Assembly (NCBI GenBank): GCA_002067325.1
Contig: MVQY01000102.1
Coordinates: forward strand, 1-7,732
Length of the DNA: 7,732 nucleotides
From: Methanobacterium sp. PtaU1.Bin097
Lineage (GTDB): Archaea; Methanobacteriota; Methanobacteria; Methanobacteriales; Methanobacteriaceae
Direction of reading: 5' to 3'
Positions 1 to 6,417 of this stretch are shown here, piece after piece; position 1 is the first letter of the stretch, and each line of letters begins with the position of its first letter. A program made the position numbers and the translations under genes. The notes beneath the pieces are model-generated. The model saw only the letters and a program-made list of their open reading frames with translations, did no database searches and was not told the DNA's origin.

Positions 1-540
1 GTCCTATCTGTGGGTAGTTGCAGACCATCCAAGGGATACGACTTCATCATAAGGTCACTATCACTTATTGACGCTGAAATTCGGCCAAAACTGGTCATAG
101 TCTCCAACTTCTCCCTCCAGGAGTGGAAGGAATACCTAAAGAAACTGGCCTCCCAGTTAGATGTTGATTTAGAAATATTAAATCTTATAGATGATGAAAA
201 ACTGGTCCTCCTCTACAATCAGGCTAAACTAGTCTTATACGCCCCTTATATGGAGCCTTTTGGTCTGGTGCCCCTGGAAGCCATGGGCTGCGGCACACCA
301 GTAGTAGGTGTAAAGGAAGGGGGTATCAGGGAAACTGTAATCCACAAAAAAACCGGACTGCACAGTGAACGTGACGAAGGTCTCTTTGCAGAAGCAACCA
401 CCGAACTCCTTTCCAAGGACCTGAAAAGATATAATATGTCCAAAAACTCCTTAAAGTATATCCAAGATTACTGGACCCTTGATCATGCCGGGGAACGGTT
501 ACTATGGCATCTGAACAGAGTTATCCATGCAAGAGATTAA
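1..540 (+). CDS. GT4-family glycosyltransferase, C-terminal part (5' end outside window)
   Basis: This is the C-terminal Rossmann half of a retaining GT-B glycosyltransferase of family GT4, which transfers a sugar from a nucleotide-sugar donor to a glycan or lipid acceptor in the cytoplasm. The frame is open from base 1, so the first 179 visible residues continue a longer protein; the GTG at base 10 lies inside the conserved core and is not the start. The visible part opens with VLSVGSCRPSKG, the donor-phosphate loop, in which the usual Arg of VGR...KG is Ser while the Lys is kept. The EX7E donor motif is EPFGLVPLE (Glu 85 and 93 of the visible fragment), followed by AMGCGTPVVG and EGGIRE. 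The C-terminal helix ends WTLDHAGERLLWHLNRV. The next gene starts 45 bases downstream on the same strand, suggesting one operon. The family is clear; donor and acceptor are unknown. Confidence 0.9.
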   Translation, partial: VLSVGSCRPSKGYDFIIRSLSLIDAEIRPKLVIVSNFSLQEWKEYLKKLASQLDVDLEILNLIDDEKLVLLYNQAKLVLYAPYMEPFGLVPLEAMGCGTPVVGVKEGGIRETVIHKKTGLHSERDEGLFAEATTELLSKDLKRYNMSKNSLKYIQDYWTLDHAGERLLWHLNRVIHARD

Positions 541-576
541 CTAAGTTATTAAGGATTAAGTATTCTGGATTAAACT

Positions 577-583
577 GGTGATC
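577..583 (+). promoter_or_regulatory. Ribosome binding site GGTGATC of the first GT2 gene
   Basis: GGTGATC matches the 3' part of the sequence complementary to the archaeal 16S rRNA tail (AGGAGGTGATC). It lies 2 bases before the ATG at 586, the short spacing expected when this part of the signal is used. It supports 586 as the start. It differs from the GAGGAG signal of the downstream paralogue, although the two coding sequences are identical from the ATG on. Confidence 0.65.
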
Positions 584-585
584 AC

Positions 586-800
586 ATGAACCCCCTGGTT
601 TCCATTATCATACTCAACTGGAACGGCTGGCAGGACACCCTGGAATGCCTGGAATCCCTCTACCAGATAGATTACCCTAATTACCATGTGATACTGGTGG
701 ACAACCACTCACAGGACCAGTCCCTCGAGAAAATCAGGGAATACTGCCAGGGGAAAATAACCACAGAATCAAAATTCTATACCTACCACCCTGAAAACAA
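586..800 (+). repeat. 215-base perfect direct repeat, copy A (5' end of first GT2 gene)
   Basis: Every base from 586 to 800 matches 1629-1843, an offset of 1043. The match begins at the A of the start codon: the preceding bases are C (585) and G (1628), and the sequence further upstream is unrelated. It ends in codon 72, where AAA in this copy is AAG in the other. The repeat covers the first two beta strands and the DNHSQDQS motif of the donor-binding domain. Confidence 0.98.
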
Positions 801-1605
801 ACCCCTAACACTAAATGAACTTAACAAAAAGGAAGCAGAAGAAGAAATAAGTAAAATTGAAATGCCAGATAACCACTTAACCCTTATAAAAAACGATGAA
901 AACTACGGCTTTGCCAAAGGAAACAACATAGCCATAAAATACACCCAGAAAACCCACAACCCAGACTACATCCTCCTCCTAAATAATGATACGGTAGTAA
1001 CCCCTGAATTTCTAACAGAAATGGTAAATGTTGCTGAATCAGATGAAAAAGTGGGAATTGTAGGATGTAAACTGCTGAACGCCGATAATCCCCGAATAAT
1101 CGATTCCACCGGACATATAATTAGTTGGGGGAGAATTGTTGACCGTGGTCATGGAAAAGTTGATAAGGGACAGTACGACCATGAAATAGAAGTAATGGGT
1201 GCCATGGCTGCCTGTGCATTATATAAAAAGGAAATGCTCAGGGAAACGGGCCTACTGGATACCAGTTACGTTACCCTGGGTGAAGATGCCGATCTATCCT
1301 GGAAAGCTCGTAACCTGGGCTGGAAAGCATTATACGCATCAGATGCAGTTGTATACCATAAGAGGGGTAGGACAATAACTAGAAAATCTGTAATCCCTGA
1401 AATGACAGTTTTAAGTTTGAAAAACACGGTAGAATATGTCACCCGGTACGGAAGTTCCTACAATAAACTCTTATTTCTATTCTTAATAACCAAAGAGGGA
1501 TTATTCGTTTTGACAGGAAGCATAATAAGTAGAAATGAAACTAACAAAGGTGAATACTTCAACACGCTGATGGAATCATATTTAAAGATATTTAAAAGCT
1601 TTTAA
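586..1605 (+). CDS. GT2-family glycosyltransferase (rhamnosyltransferase-like), copy 1
   Basis: This is an inverting GT-A fold glycosyltransferase of family GT2, predicted to add a sugar to a growing surface glycan at the cytoplasmic side. Of 339 residues, 5-15 form the first strand (VSIIILNWNG), 36-46 hold LVDNHSQDQS, and 105-113 hold the NYGFAKGNN loop. LLNNDTVV with Asp135 is the metal- and nucleotide-binding DxD equivalent. GAMAACALYKKEML (about 205-218), GEDADLSWKAR with Glu233, Asp234 and Asp236, and VYHKRG with His258 follow the usual GT2 order. Residues about 52-95 form a hydrophilic insertion between the DN and NYGFA motifs. The tail from about 293 contains a hydrophobic stretch that may touch the membrane. 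The first 215 bases are identical to the next gene. The start is fixed by GGTGATC just upstream. Resemblance to rhamnosyltransferases is at subfamily level only; the actual sugar is unknown. Confidence 0.93.
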   Translation: MNPLVSIIILNWNGWQDTLECLESLYQIDYPNYHVILVDNHSQDQSLEKIREYCQGKITTESKFYTYHPENKPLTLNELNKKEAEEEISKIEMPDNHLTLIKNDENYGFAKGNNIAIKYTQKTHNPDYILLLNNDTVVTPEFLTEMVNVAESDEKVGIVGCKLLNADNPRIIDSTGHIISWGRIVDRGHGKVDKGQYDHEIEVMGAMAACALYKKEMLRETGLLDTSYVTLGEDADLSWKARNLGWKALYASDAVVYHKRGRTITRKSVIPEMTVLSLKNTVEYVTRYGSSYNKLLFLFLITKEGLFVLTGSIISRNETNKGEYFNTLMESYLKIFKSF

Positions 1606-1613
1606 CTTATTAT

Positions 1614-1619
1614 GAGGAG
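1614..1619 (+). promoter_or_regulatory. Ribosome binding site GAGGAG of the second GT2 gene
   Basis: GAGGAG lies 9 bases before the ATG at 1629 and 6 before an in-frame TTG at 1626. The spacing fits either, but the ATG is favoured because the identical paralogue starts at that same ATG with MNPLVS. Confidence 0.6.
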
Positions 1620-1628
1620 AAAAATTTG

Positions 1629-1843
1629 ATGAACCCCCTGGTTTCCATTATCATACTCAACTGGAACGGCTGGCAGGACACCCTGGAATGCCTGGAATCC
1701 CTCTACCAGATAGATTACCCTAATTACCATGTGATACTGGTGGACAACCACTCACAGGACCAGTCCCTCGAGAAAATCAGGGAATACTGCCAGGGGAAAA
1801 TAACCACAGAATCAAAATTCTATACCTACCACCCTGAAAACAA
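1629..1843 (+). repeat. 215-base perfect direct repeat, copy B (5' end of second GT2 gene)
   Basis: This is the second copy of the exact repeat at 586-800. The first mismatch downstream is at 1844 (G against A at 801), a silent Lys codon change. From there differences become frequent, including many silent ones, so the identity is not explained by protein constraint alone. Confidence 0.98.
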
Positions 1844-2591
1844 GCCCATAACAATCACCGAACTCACCAACCAGGAAGTACAAGAACAAGTGAATGATAT
1901 TGAAATATTAAATAACCATCTGACTCTCATAAAAAACGATAGAAACTACGGTTTTGCAGCAGGAAACAATATCGCCATAAAATACACCCGGAAAGCACAC
2001 AACCCGGACTACATCCTGCTTTTAAACAACGACACGGTGGTAGATCCTGAATTTTTAACCAAATTGATTCAGGCTGCCAAAAAAGACCCTTACATTGGCA
2101 TTTTAGCCCCTTTAATTTACTACTACGATTACGATGGTAGTCAGGAAGTGGTTGCCAATTTAGGCGGTAAAGTAAATATAAAGAAGTATCCTGGTTACTA
2201 TGATTTAACCGAAATTAGCAGTTTAGAGGATTATCCGGAAAACATTATTGAATGTGATTGGGTTTCCGGAGCAGCGTTACTTTTAAAGTCTAAATTACCT
2301 ATAATGCAATTGAATGATGATCTATTTTTTGGATGTGAGGATATCGACCTGGCCCTCAAACTCAAAGAATATGGATATAAATCTGTGGTAGTCTTGGATT
2401 CATTTATATGGCATAAAGAAGCTGTATCTCGGAAAAAAAGGAGTTCAGGAGGAGCCAAAAGGGCTTTGATGGAGATCAGATCCAATTTAACCTTCCTAAA
2501 AGCCCATAACAATCATTATTACCCCTATTTACCACTGTATCTACTCCAAATATTTGTGTTATACTTTAAAATAATAATTAAACGGAATTAA
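1629..2591 (+). CDS. GT2-family glycosyltransferase, copy 2, with divergent C-terminal half
   Basis: This is a second inverting GT2 glycosyltransferase, 320 residues from the ATG at 1629; a TTG at 1626 would add one residue. Residues 1-73 are identical to the preceding gene. Residues 74-147 align without gaps at about 69% identity and include NYGFAAGNN and LLNNDTVV with Asp135. After that the two proteins differ. Here the acceptor half has APLIYYYDYDG, a longer loop to CDWVSGAALLLKS (209-221), then FFGCEDIDLALKLKEYGY with Glu237, Asp238 and Asp240, and IWHKE with His262. The last 24 residues are hydrophobic and end in KIIIKRN, which may bind the membrane. The gene lies 23 bases after its paralogue, so the two are probably co-transcribed. 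The same donor class with a different acceptor or linkage is a reasonable inference from the domain pattern, but it is unproven. Confidence 0.93.
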   Translation: MNPLVSIIILNWNGWQDTLECLESLYQIDYPNYHVILVDNHSQDQSLEKIREYCQGKITTESKFYTYHPENKPITITELTNQEVQEQVNDIEILNNHLTLIKNDRNYGFAAGNNIAIKYTRKAHNPDYILLLNNDTVVDPEFLTKLIQAAKKDPYIGILAPLIYYYDYDGSQEVVANLGGKVNIKKYPGYYDLTEISSLEDYPENIIECDWVSGAALLLKSKLPIMQLNDDLFFGCEDIDLALKLKEYGYKSVVVLDSFIWHKEAVSRKKRSSGGAKRALMEIRSNLTFLKAHNNHYYPYLPLYLLQIFVLYFKIIIKRN

Positions 2592-2727
2592 CTATGCTAT
2601 AACGATGAACAGGTGAATATGCTCTTAAATTCTTTTATCATTTCTAATTGAAAATAATTGTTAGGCAAACTAGGCTTATTTTAACCGTAATAAAACCCGT
2701 AATCATTATTATTCTCTATTATATCTC

Positions 2728-2733
2728 TTTTTT
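2728..2733 (+). terminator. Candidate oligo-T terminator after the GT2 genes
   Basis: A run of six T in a pyrimidine-rich stretch (CTCTTTTTTCCTT), 137 bases after the second GT2 stop, resembles archaeal intrinsic terminators, which rely on T-tracts without a stable hairpin. The distance from the gene and the general AT-richness make this tentative. Confidence 0.3.
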
Positions 2734-2757
2734 CCTTGAAATTGCTTTAGAAGTGGT

Positions 2758-2765
2758 TTTATATT
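2758..2765 (+). promoter_or_regulatory. Candidate TATA box for the DUF2769-type gene
   Basis: TTTATATT is one base off the methanogen TATA consensus TTTATATA. Transcription would start roughly 25 bases further on, near 2783-2790, leaving a leader of about 40 bases that contains the AGGAGGTG signal. The purine-rich BRE upstream of it is weak (AAGTGG). The surrounding AT-richness gives other possible boxes, for example around 2771-2785. Confidence 0.4.
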
Positions 2766-2812
2766 TAATTTAAAAAATTTTAAAACTTATTAGGTACATA
2801 ATAATAACCACA

Positions 2813-2820
2813 AGGAGGTG
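2813..2820 (+). promoter_or_regulatory. Strong ribosome binding site AGGAGGTG
   Basis: AGGAGGTG matches eight consecutive bases of the archaeal anti-Shine-Dalgarno complement and lies 7 bases before the ATG at 2828. It is the strongest such signal in the window. It selects 2828 over the in-frame ATG at 2834 and suggests efficient translation. Confidence 0.8.
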
Positions 2821-2827
2821 CTGATTT

Positions 2828-3076
2828 ATGGGTATGGTTCCAAAAAATGAAGAAACCATGATTAAATGCATCTGCAACGCCTGCCCCAGCTACAACGAAT
2901 GTATGCAGACGGGGAAAATGGGTGTATTTTGTGCTATAGGTGACGAAATAAAATGTTTTGAAAATCCACAGGGATGTAAATGCCAGGAATGCAGTGTCTC
3001 ATCTGATTTCAACTTCGATACAGTATACCACTGCAAGGACGGCTCTCCAGAGATGCAATCCAGTTCAATGAGGTAA
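2828..3076 (+). CDS. Small ten-cysteine DUF2769-type protein
   Basis: This is an 82-residue soluble protein with ten cysteines, at 14, 16, 19, 25, 35, 43, 50, 52, 55 and 69. The pattern CxCxxCPSYxxC, then GVFCAIGDxxxC, then GCKCxxC and YxCxxG, is what I recall for DUF2769 (Pfam), a family found mainly in methanogens and without an established function. The cysteine spacing suggests a zinc or iron-sulphur site; that is inference. There is no signal peptide or membrane segment. It has its own candidate promoter, a very strong ribosome binding site and a T-rich end, so it is probably a stand-alone transcript and not part of either glycosyltransferase cluster. It sits exactly at the convergence of the two clusters. 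A structural link to glycosylation is not shown by anything in its sequence. Confidence 0.9.
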   Translation: MGMVPKNEETMIKCICNACPSYNECMQTGKMGVFCAIGDEIKCFENPQGCKCQECSVSSDFNFDTVYHCKDGSPEMQSSSMR

Positions 3077-3082
3077 GTTCGA

Positions 3083-3105
3083 TTTTCCTTTTTTTATTTC
3101 TTTTT
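3083..3105 (+). terminator. Oligo-T terminator after the DUF2769-type gene
   Basis: From 3083 to 3105 the plus strand is nearly all pyrimidine, with tracts of 4, 9 and 5 T, starting 7 bases after the stop codon. This is the form expected of an archaeal factor-independent terminator. It separates the gene from the convergent glycosyltransferase whose stop codon is at 3122-3124. Confidence 0.65.
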
Positions 3106-3121
3106 AGATAACTGGTTTCTT

Positions 3122-4300
3122 TCATCTTCTTTTTATAAAGTTTATAGCCCGATTAAATCCTTCAATCATGTTCTTATAGGTGAATCCCTCTTCAACAATT
3201 CTTTTAGATGCCTGGCCCATTTTCTCTTCAAGCTCCGGGTCCATTAAAATTTTATATAAAGCTTCATTGAGAGCATCACAATCTCTTTCCGGAACAACAA
3301 AACCGTTTATCCCATCTTCAATCATGAAGGTGTTACCTACAGCGTCACTGGTTACCACTGGTTTTCCAAAGGACATGGCTTCATTGACCACCAAAGGACA
3401 TGCATCGGCATGGTGGGTGGTGATGGAAGGCAGTACAAAAATATTGGTAAGGAGATAATAAGCCCCTAACAAATCATTGGGCACGTTACCCTGGAAGTAA
3501 AGTAGATCCTCTATCTTTAAACTGTGCGCTAATTTTTCCAGTTCCCCACGGCATTCTCCATCCCCCACAACAACTAACCTTGCATCGCCCACTTTTTTAT
3601 GGAGCTTTTTGAAGGCCTTAAGGAGGTATCGAAGTCCTTTTAACTTAATGAGACGCCCCACAAATAAGATAACCTTTTTATCTTCTAGTCCAAGCTCTTG
3701 GCGTATCTTCTCACAATTTCCATAATCATCTTCCTTTACGTGTAAATTACTGACGTTAGGCATGATGAAAATCTTATCAGGCGATACCCCTAATCCTGTG
3801 AAGAATTCCCTGTGTTTGGTGCCCGGTACTAAAAGAGCATCGGCACTGCGAGAGAAAAATCCGGCCAAGAACTTGGCAAATTTCCTCTTAGTGGTTTTAA
3901 CGTTCCAGTCCCAGTCTTCCCTCCATAGAATGAATGGTTTCCCCTTTATTTTCACTGTTAAAAAGTAGAGTAAGGTTTCAAATGCATCGGTGGGAGTATC
4001 CCAGCTACCACCTACAAAGACAGCATATTCTCCCAGAGCCCTTTTTATAGCGCCCCAGGCCATTCCCAGCTTGTTAGGGACTATACGATAGTTTATACCT
4101 TCCATCCCTGGAATTTCCTTTGATAAATCAGTGCCGTAGGTTCGATTGTAGCCTTCCACATTGGTAAATAGAAACTCAACATCGTAGATCTCGCTCAATC
4201 TGCGGAAGAATGGTTTACGGTACCACATTGCTGTGTGGTGTACGAATAATATTTTAAACCCTTCTTTACTTCCCTGGTTTGCTTCGGAATCGTTTACCAT
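3122..4300 (-). CDS. GT4-family glycosyltransferase, last gene of the minus-strand cluster
   Basis: This is a complete 392-residue GT-B glycosyltransferase of family GT4, a cytoplasmic retaining enzyme predicted to extend a lipid-linked or surface glycan. The N-terminal domain begins KILFVHHTAMWYRKPFF (about 16-32) and contains ILWREDWDWN (124-133), followed by ALLVPGTKHREFF. The C-terminal domain begins VILFVGRLIKLKG with the donor-phosphate residues Arg216 and Lys221, then VVVGDGECR and the late donor site ADACPLVVNEAMSFGKPVV. In that site the first Glu of the EX7E motif is Asp299, while the second is Glu307. The ATG overlaps the stop of the upstream membrane-protein gene by 7 bases (4294-4300), pointing to coupled translation. 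GGAGG at 4317-4313 stands 12 bases before the start. The sugar and acceptor are unknown. Confidence 0.93.
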   Translation of the reverse strand: MVNDSEANQGSKEGFKILFVHHTAMWYRKPFFRRLSEIYDVEFLFTNVEGYNRTYGTDLSKEIPGMEGINYRIVPNKLGMAWGAIKRALGEYAVFVGGSWDTPTDAFETLLYFLTVKIKGKPFILWREDWDWNVKTTKRKFAKFLAGFFSRSADALLVPGTKHREFFTGLGVSPDKIFIMPNVSNLHVKEDDYGNCEKIRQELGLEDKKVILFVGRLIKLKGLRYLLKAFKKLHKKVGDARLVVVGDGECRGELEKLAHSLKIEDLLYFQGNVPNDLLGAYYLLTNIFVLPSITTHHADACPLVVNEAMSFGKPVVTSDAVGNTFMIEDGINGFVVPERDCDALNEALYKILMDPELEEKMGQASKRIVEEGFTYKNMIEGFNRAINFIKRR

Positions 4301-6417
4301 AATATGTGGGCCCCTCCATTATCGTATATCCTGCTCTTTCCATCTAGAAGGAATGTATATGGTTCCATATCCACCCGGATAAAATCATCACCCATATCTA
4401 TGATCAACCGGTCATGTATGTTAACGTATCCCAGATAGATATAACCCCTATCTATGGTTTTATTCCAGCCAAAGAATGAGCTGTTGATGTTTTCATTTGA
4501 AACATTCGGTCCATATGCTGTTAAGAATCTGGCAACCTCTCTTCCATCTGAATATACTGTTAAGTTGTTTATCCTGTTTTGGGAGATCCATTGGGCTGCT
4601 ATTATTTCACTGTCATAGATATAGTTACCCTGTCTGACTGTGCCGTTCGTTTCATAGTCTGAAGAATAGGGCTGGCCCAGAGCACTGTACTGTAGATATG
4701 TTATACAGGAAAACAGGAATATTAAAAGGAATAACAAAATGTAAACATCCCATTTTGGTTTTTTAGTAATTCTGGCTATGAAAATACCGCCGATTACAAA
4801 GACTGGTGCTAAAAATATTATTAACTGGAAAAACAGCCGGGCCACATCGTAGGCAATTGAGATGTAGGGCAGGGCCACGAATAAAACCAGTAAAACCAGG
4901 GATATGACTATTCCCAGTATAAATTCCGTGGTGAACTTCTCCTGATAATAGCGGAACCTCCGGACAATGGCGACTAATCCCACCAGTATGGTGGCGAATA
5001 TCAGATCATGGGCGATGACACTCACCATGTTGGGGAGTGACTTGAAAACCACCCCTAGGATGCCCAGGACATAGGCGCCCCTGGTTCCAACCAGAGCACT
5101 ACTTATTCCCGCGCCCGCGGTTAGTTCCACTGTTTTACCCAGAACCTGGGCCCCGCTTGCAAACTGGACTTTAGCCACGAAAAGGTACCAGATGGCAATG
5201 AGTACCAGTGAAATGATTATGACGTCGAAGTTGGTGAAGACCAGCTTCCTCTCCTTCATCAAGCTCCTGAAAAATGGGTAGAGCAGTATGGGTAGTATGA
5301 GTACGAATGCCACGTAGGCCGTGGAATAGTGTGATATTAAAGTTGCAAATATGAAAAGTATTATAAGGAATTTCCGGAACCATTTATCCAGTTTAGAGTC
5401 GAATACAACCATTATTGTGAGGAAGAAGAATATTATAGCTATCTCCTGTCTCACTGCTCCCAGGAGGTTCATGAAAAATAGCTGGAATATGAAAAGCAGA
5501 GCCGCTAGAAATGCATATTTACCCGCGATATATTTTTTTGCGACCAGGTAAACGATTAATGGCAATATGGAACCTATGATGCCCATGAATAATTTGAAAA
5601 TGTATTCTCCACCCATCCCCGAGAGGACATGGTAGATCAGGGGGAGAATGGTTATACTCATACAGGCATTGTAGGCGTTGTAATAGGTATTCAGGTCCCA
5701 GTAATAGTTTAACTGGGTGAGCTGGAAGCTGTAATATTCCAGGTGAACATCTATTCCCAGGAGGTGGTTGGAGGTTAATCCGTGCATCAGGAGCAGGCTT
5801 AGGCCAATGAGCCACAGTGCCAGGGGATAAGTCGCAGAATGGATCCTGTCCCGCAGATAAACCACAGCCACCAGATACAGGGGTATTAAAAGGAGCATGA
5901 TTAAAAGTAGAACGTTGTTCTGGGTGGTGTTCATAAGATAAGTCCCTAGTATAGCCAGGAGAGGGAATGAAAATGGAAATATCAGTGGGGATCTTAGTTT
6001 ATCCTTTAAATCTAGTTTAAAACCAAAATCATCTTCTAAAACGTTCCGGTTACGCCAGTAGGCAGCCACAGACAGTAGAACGACGAAGAGGTTTAAGGTA
6101 ACAAAAACCGGGGTGAAGGATAATGGCTGGTTTAACAGGGGATATAAACTGTTTAAAGCCAAGCCGATAATCATCAGGAAGGAAATACTCATTCCCACCG
6201 ATAGTACAACCTTTTTAACAGGGTTCATCCCTTTGAGATTCAATATTAGTATGACCAAAAAGCCAGGGACTACAGAAAAGAATATAAAGGAGAATACCTC
6301 TCTTAAAAAGGGTATATCTAAAATTATGGATAGATCAGTTAATATTAGGAAGAATATAACCGTGAACATCCAGTTTTTAATGTTGAAACCCTTCTGTAGC
6401 TTATTTATATCCAACAT
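4294..6417 (-). CDS. Polytopic membrane protein, DUF2206-type, GT-C glycosyltransferase-like
   Basis: This is a 707-residue integral membrane protein with, by eye, about 16 to 18 hydrophobic helices up to residue 577 and a final outward domain of about 130 residues. I recognise it as DUF2206-like, a family I recall from methanogen glycan loci. GT-C enzymes use lipid-phosphate sugars at the outer face of the membrane. Supporting features are a polar loop after a helix with GIDVHLEYY (Asp223, His225, Glu227), placed where GT-C enzymes keep acidic catalytic residues, then AVRQEIA (Arg323, Glu325) and SHYSTAY (His363). The outward domain begins near QYSALGQPYS and carries five N-glycosylation sequons, at Asn591, 618, 638, 645 and 652. 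It is flanked by GT4 genes, overlapping the downstream one by 7 bases. AAGGAG lies upstream of the ATG at 6417. The enzymatic role is inferred; a transporter-like or scaffolding role cannot be excluded. Confidence 0.85.
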   Translation of the reverse strand: MLDINKLQKGFNIKNWMFTVIFFLILTDLSIILDIPFLREVFSFIFFSVVPGFLVILILNLKGMNPVKKVVLSVGMSISFLMIIGLALNSLYPLLNQPLSFTPVFVTLNLFVVLLSVAAYWRNRNVLEDDFGFKLDLKDKLRSPLIFPFSFPLLAILGTYLMNTTQNNVLLLIMLLLIPLYLVAVVYLRDRIHSATYPLALWLIGLSLLLMHGLTSNHLLGIDVHLEYYSFQLTQLNYYWDLNTYYNAYNACMSITILPLIYHVLSGMGGEYIFKLFMGIIGSILPLIVYLVAKKYIAGKYAFLAALLFIFQLFFMNLLGAVRQEIAIIFFFLTIMVVFDSKLDKWFRKFLIILFIFATLISHYSTAYVAFVLILPILLYPFFRSLMKERKLVFTNFDVIIISLVLIAIWYLFVAKVQFASGAQVLGKTVELTAGAGISSALVGTRGAYVLGILGVVFKSLPNMVSVIAHDLIFATILVGLVAIVRRFRYYQEKFTTEFILGIVISLVLLVLFVALPYISIAYDVARLFFQLIIFLAPVFVIGGIFIARITKKPKWDVYILLFLLIFLFSCITYLQYSALGQPYSSDYETNGTVRQGNYIYDSEIIAAQWISQNRINNLTVYSDGREVARFLTAYGPNVSNENINSSFFGWNKTIDRGYIYLGYVNIHDRLIIDMGDDFIRVDMEPYTFLLDGKSRIYDNGGAHILW
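4313..4317 (-). promoter_or_regulatory. Ribosome binding site GGAGG inside the upstream membrane-protein gene
   Basis: GGAGG on the minus strand lies within the last codons of the membrane-protein gene, 12 bases before the ATG at 4300. The spacing is on the long side. With the 7-base gene overlap, re-initiation by ribosomes finishing the upstream gene may contribute. Confidence 0.5.

Larger units (their letters stand above)
2592..2827. other. AT-rich intergenic region between the GT2 genes and the DUF2769-type gene
   Basis: This 236-base gap is strongly AT-rich and contains no convincing reading frame on either strand. It holds an oligo-T run at 2728-2733 that could end the GT2 transcript, a TATA-like box at 2758-2765, an AT palindrome around AAAATTTTAAAA, and the ribosome binding site at 2813-2820. 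I see no tRNA, CRISPR repeat or insertion-sequence end in it. Confidence 0.6.

Noticed and set aside
10..12. GTG at base 10 as a true start of the first gene
   Set aside because: The frame is open to the window edge and the codon lies inside the conserved VLSVG strand of a GT4 C-terminal domain.
246..443. Minus-strand 65-residue frame
   Set aside because: It is antisense to a conserved GT4 domain, with no family signature and no ribosome binding site of note.
1626..1628. TTG as start of the second GT2 gene
   Set aside because: It would add one residue before an ATG that matches the start of the identical paralogue; the ATG at 1629 is preferred.
586..1843. Repeat as ends of a mobile element
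   Set aside because: The repeat is coding sequence of the two GT2 genes, with no transposase or target duplication between or around the copies.
2231..2512. Minus-strand 93-residue frame
   Set aside because: It is a shadow of the conserved ED and H motif region of the second GT2 gene.
2592..2827. Possible small gene, CRISPR array or insertion-sequence remnant in the gap
   Set aside because: Only very short frames, no regularly spaced repeats and no paired terminal inverted repeats; the sequence is simply AT-rich regulatory space.
5519..5815. Minus-strand 98-residue frame inside the membrane-protein gene
   Set aside because: It is in another frame of a gene with clear hydrophobic helices and motifs; its Pro- and His-rich composition is typical of a shifted frame.
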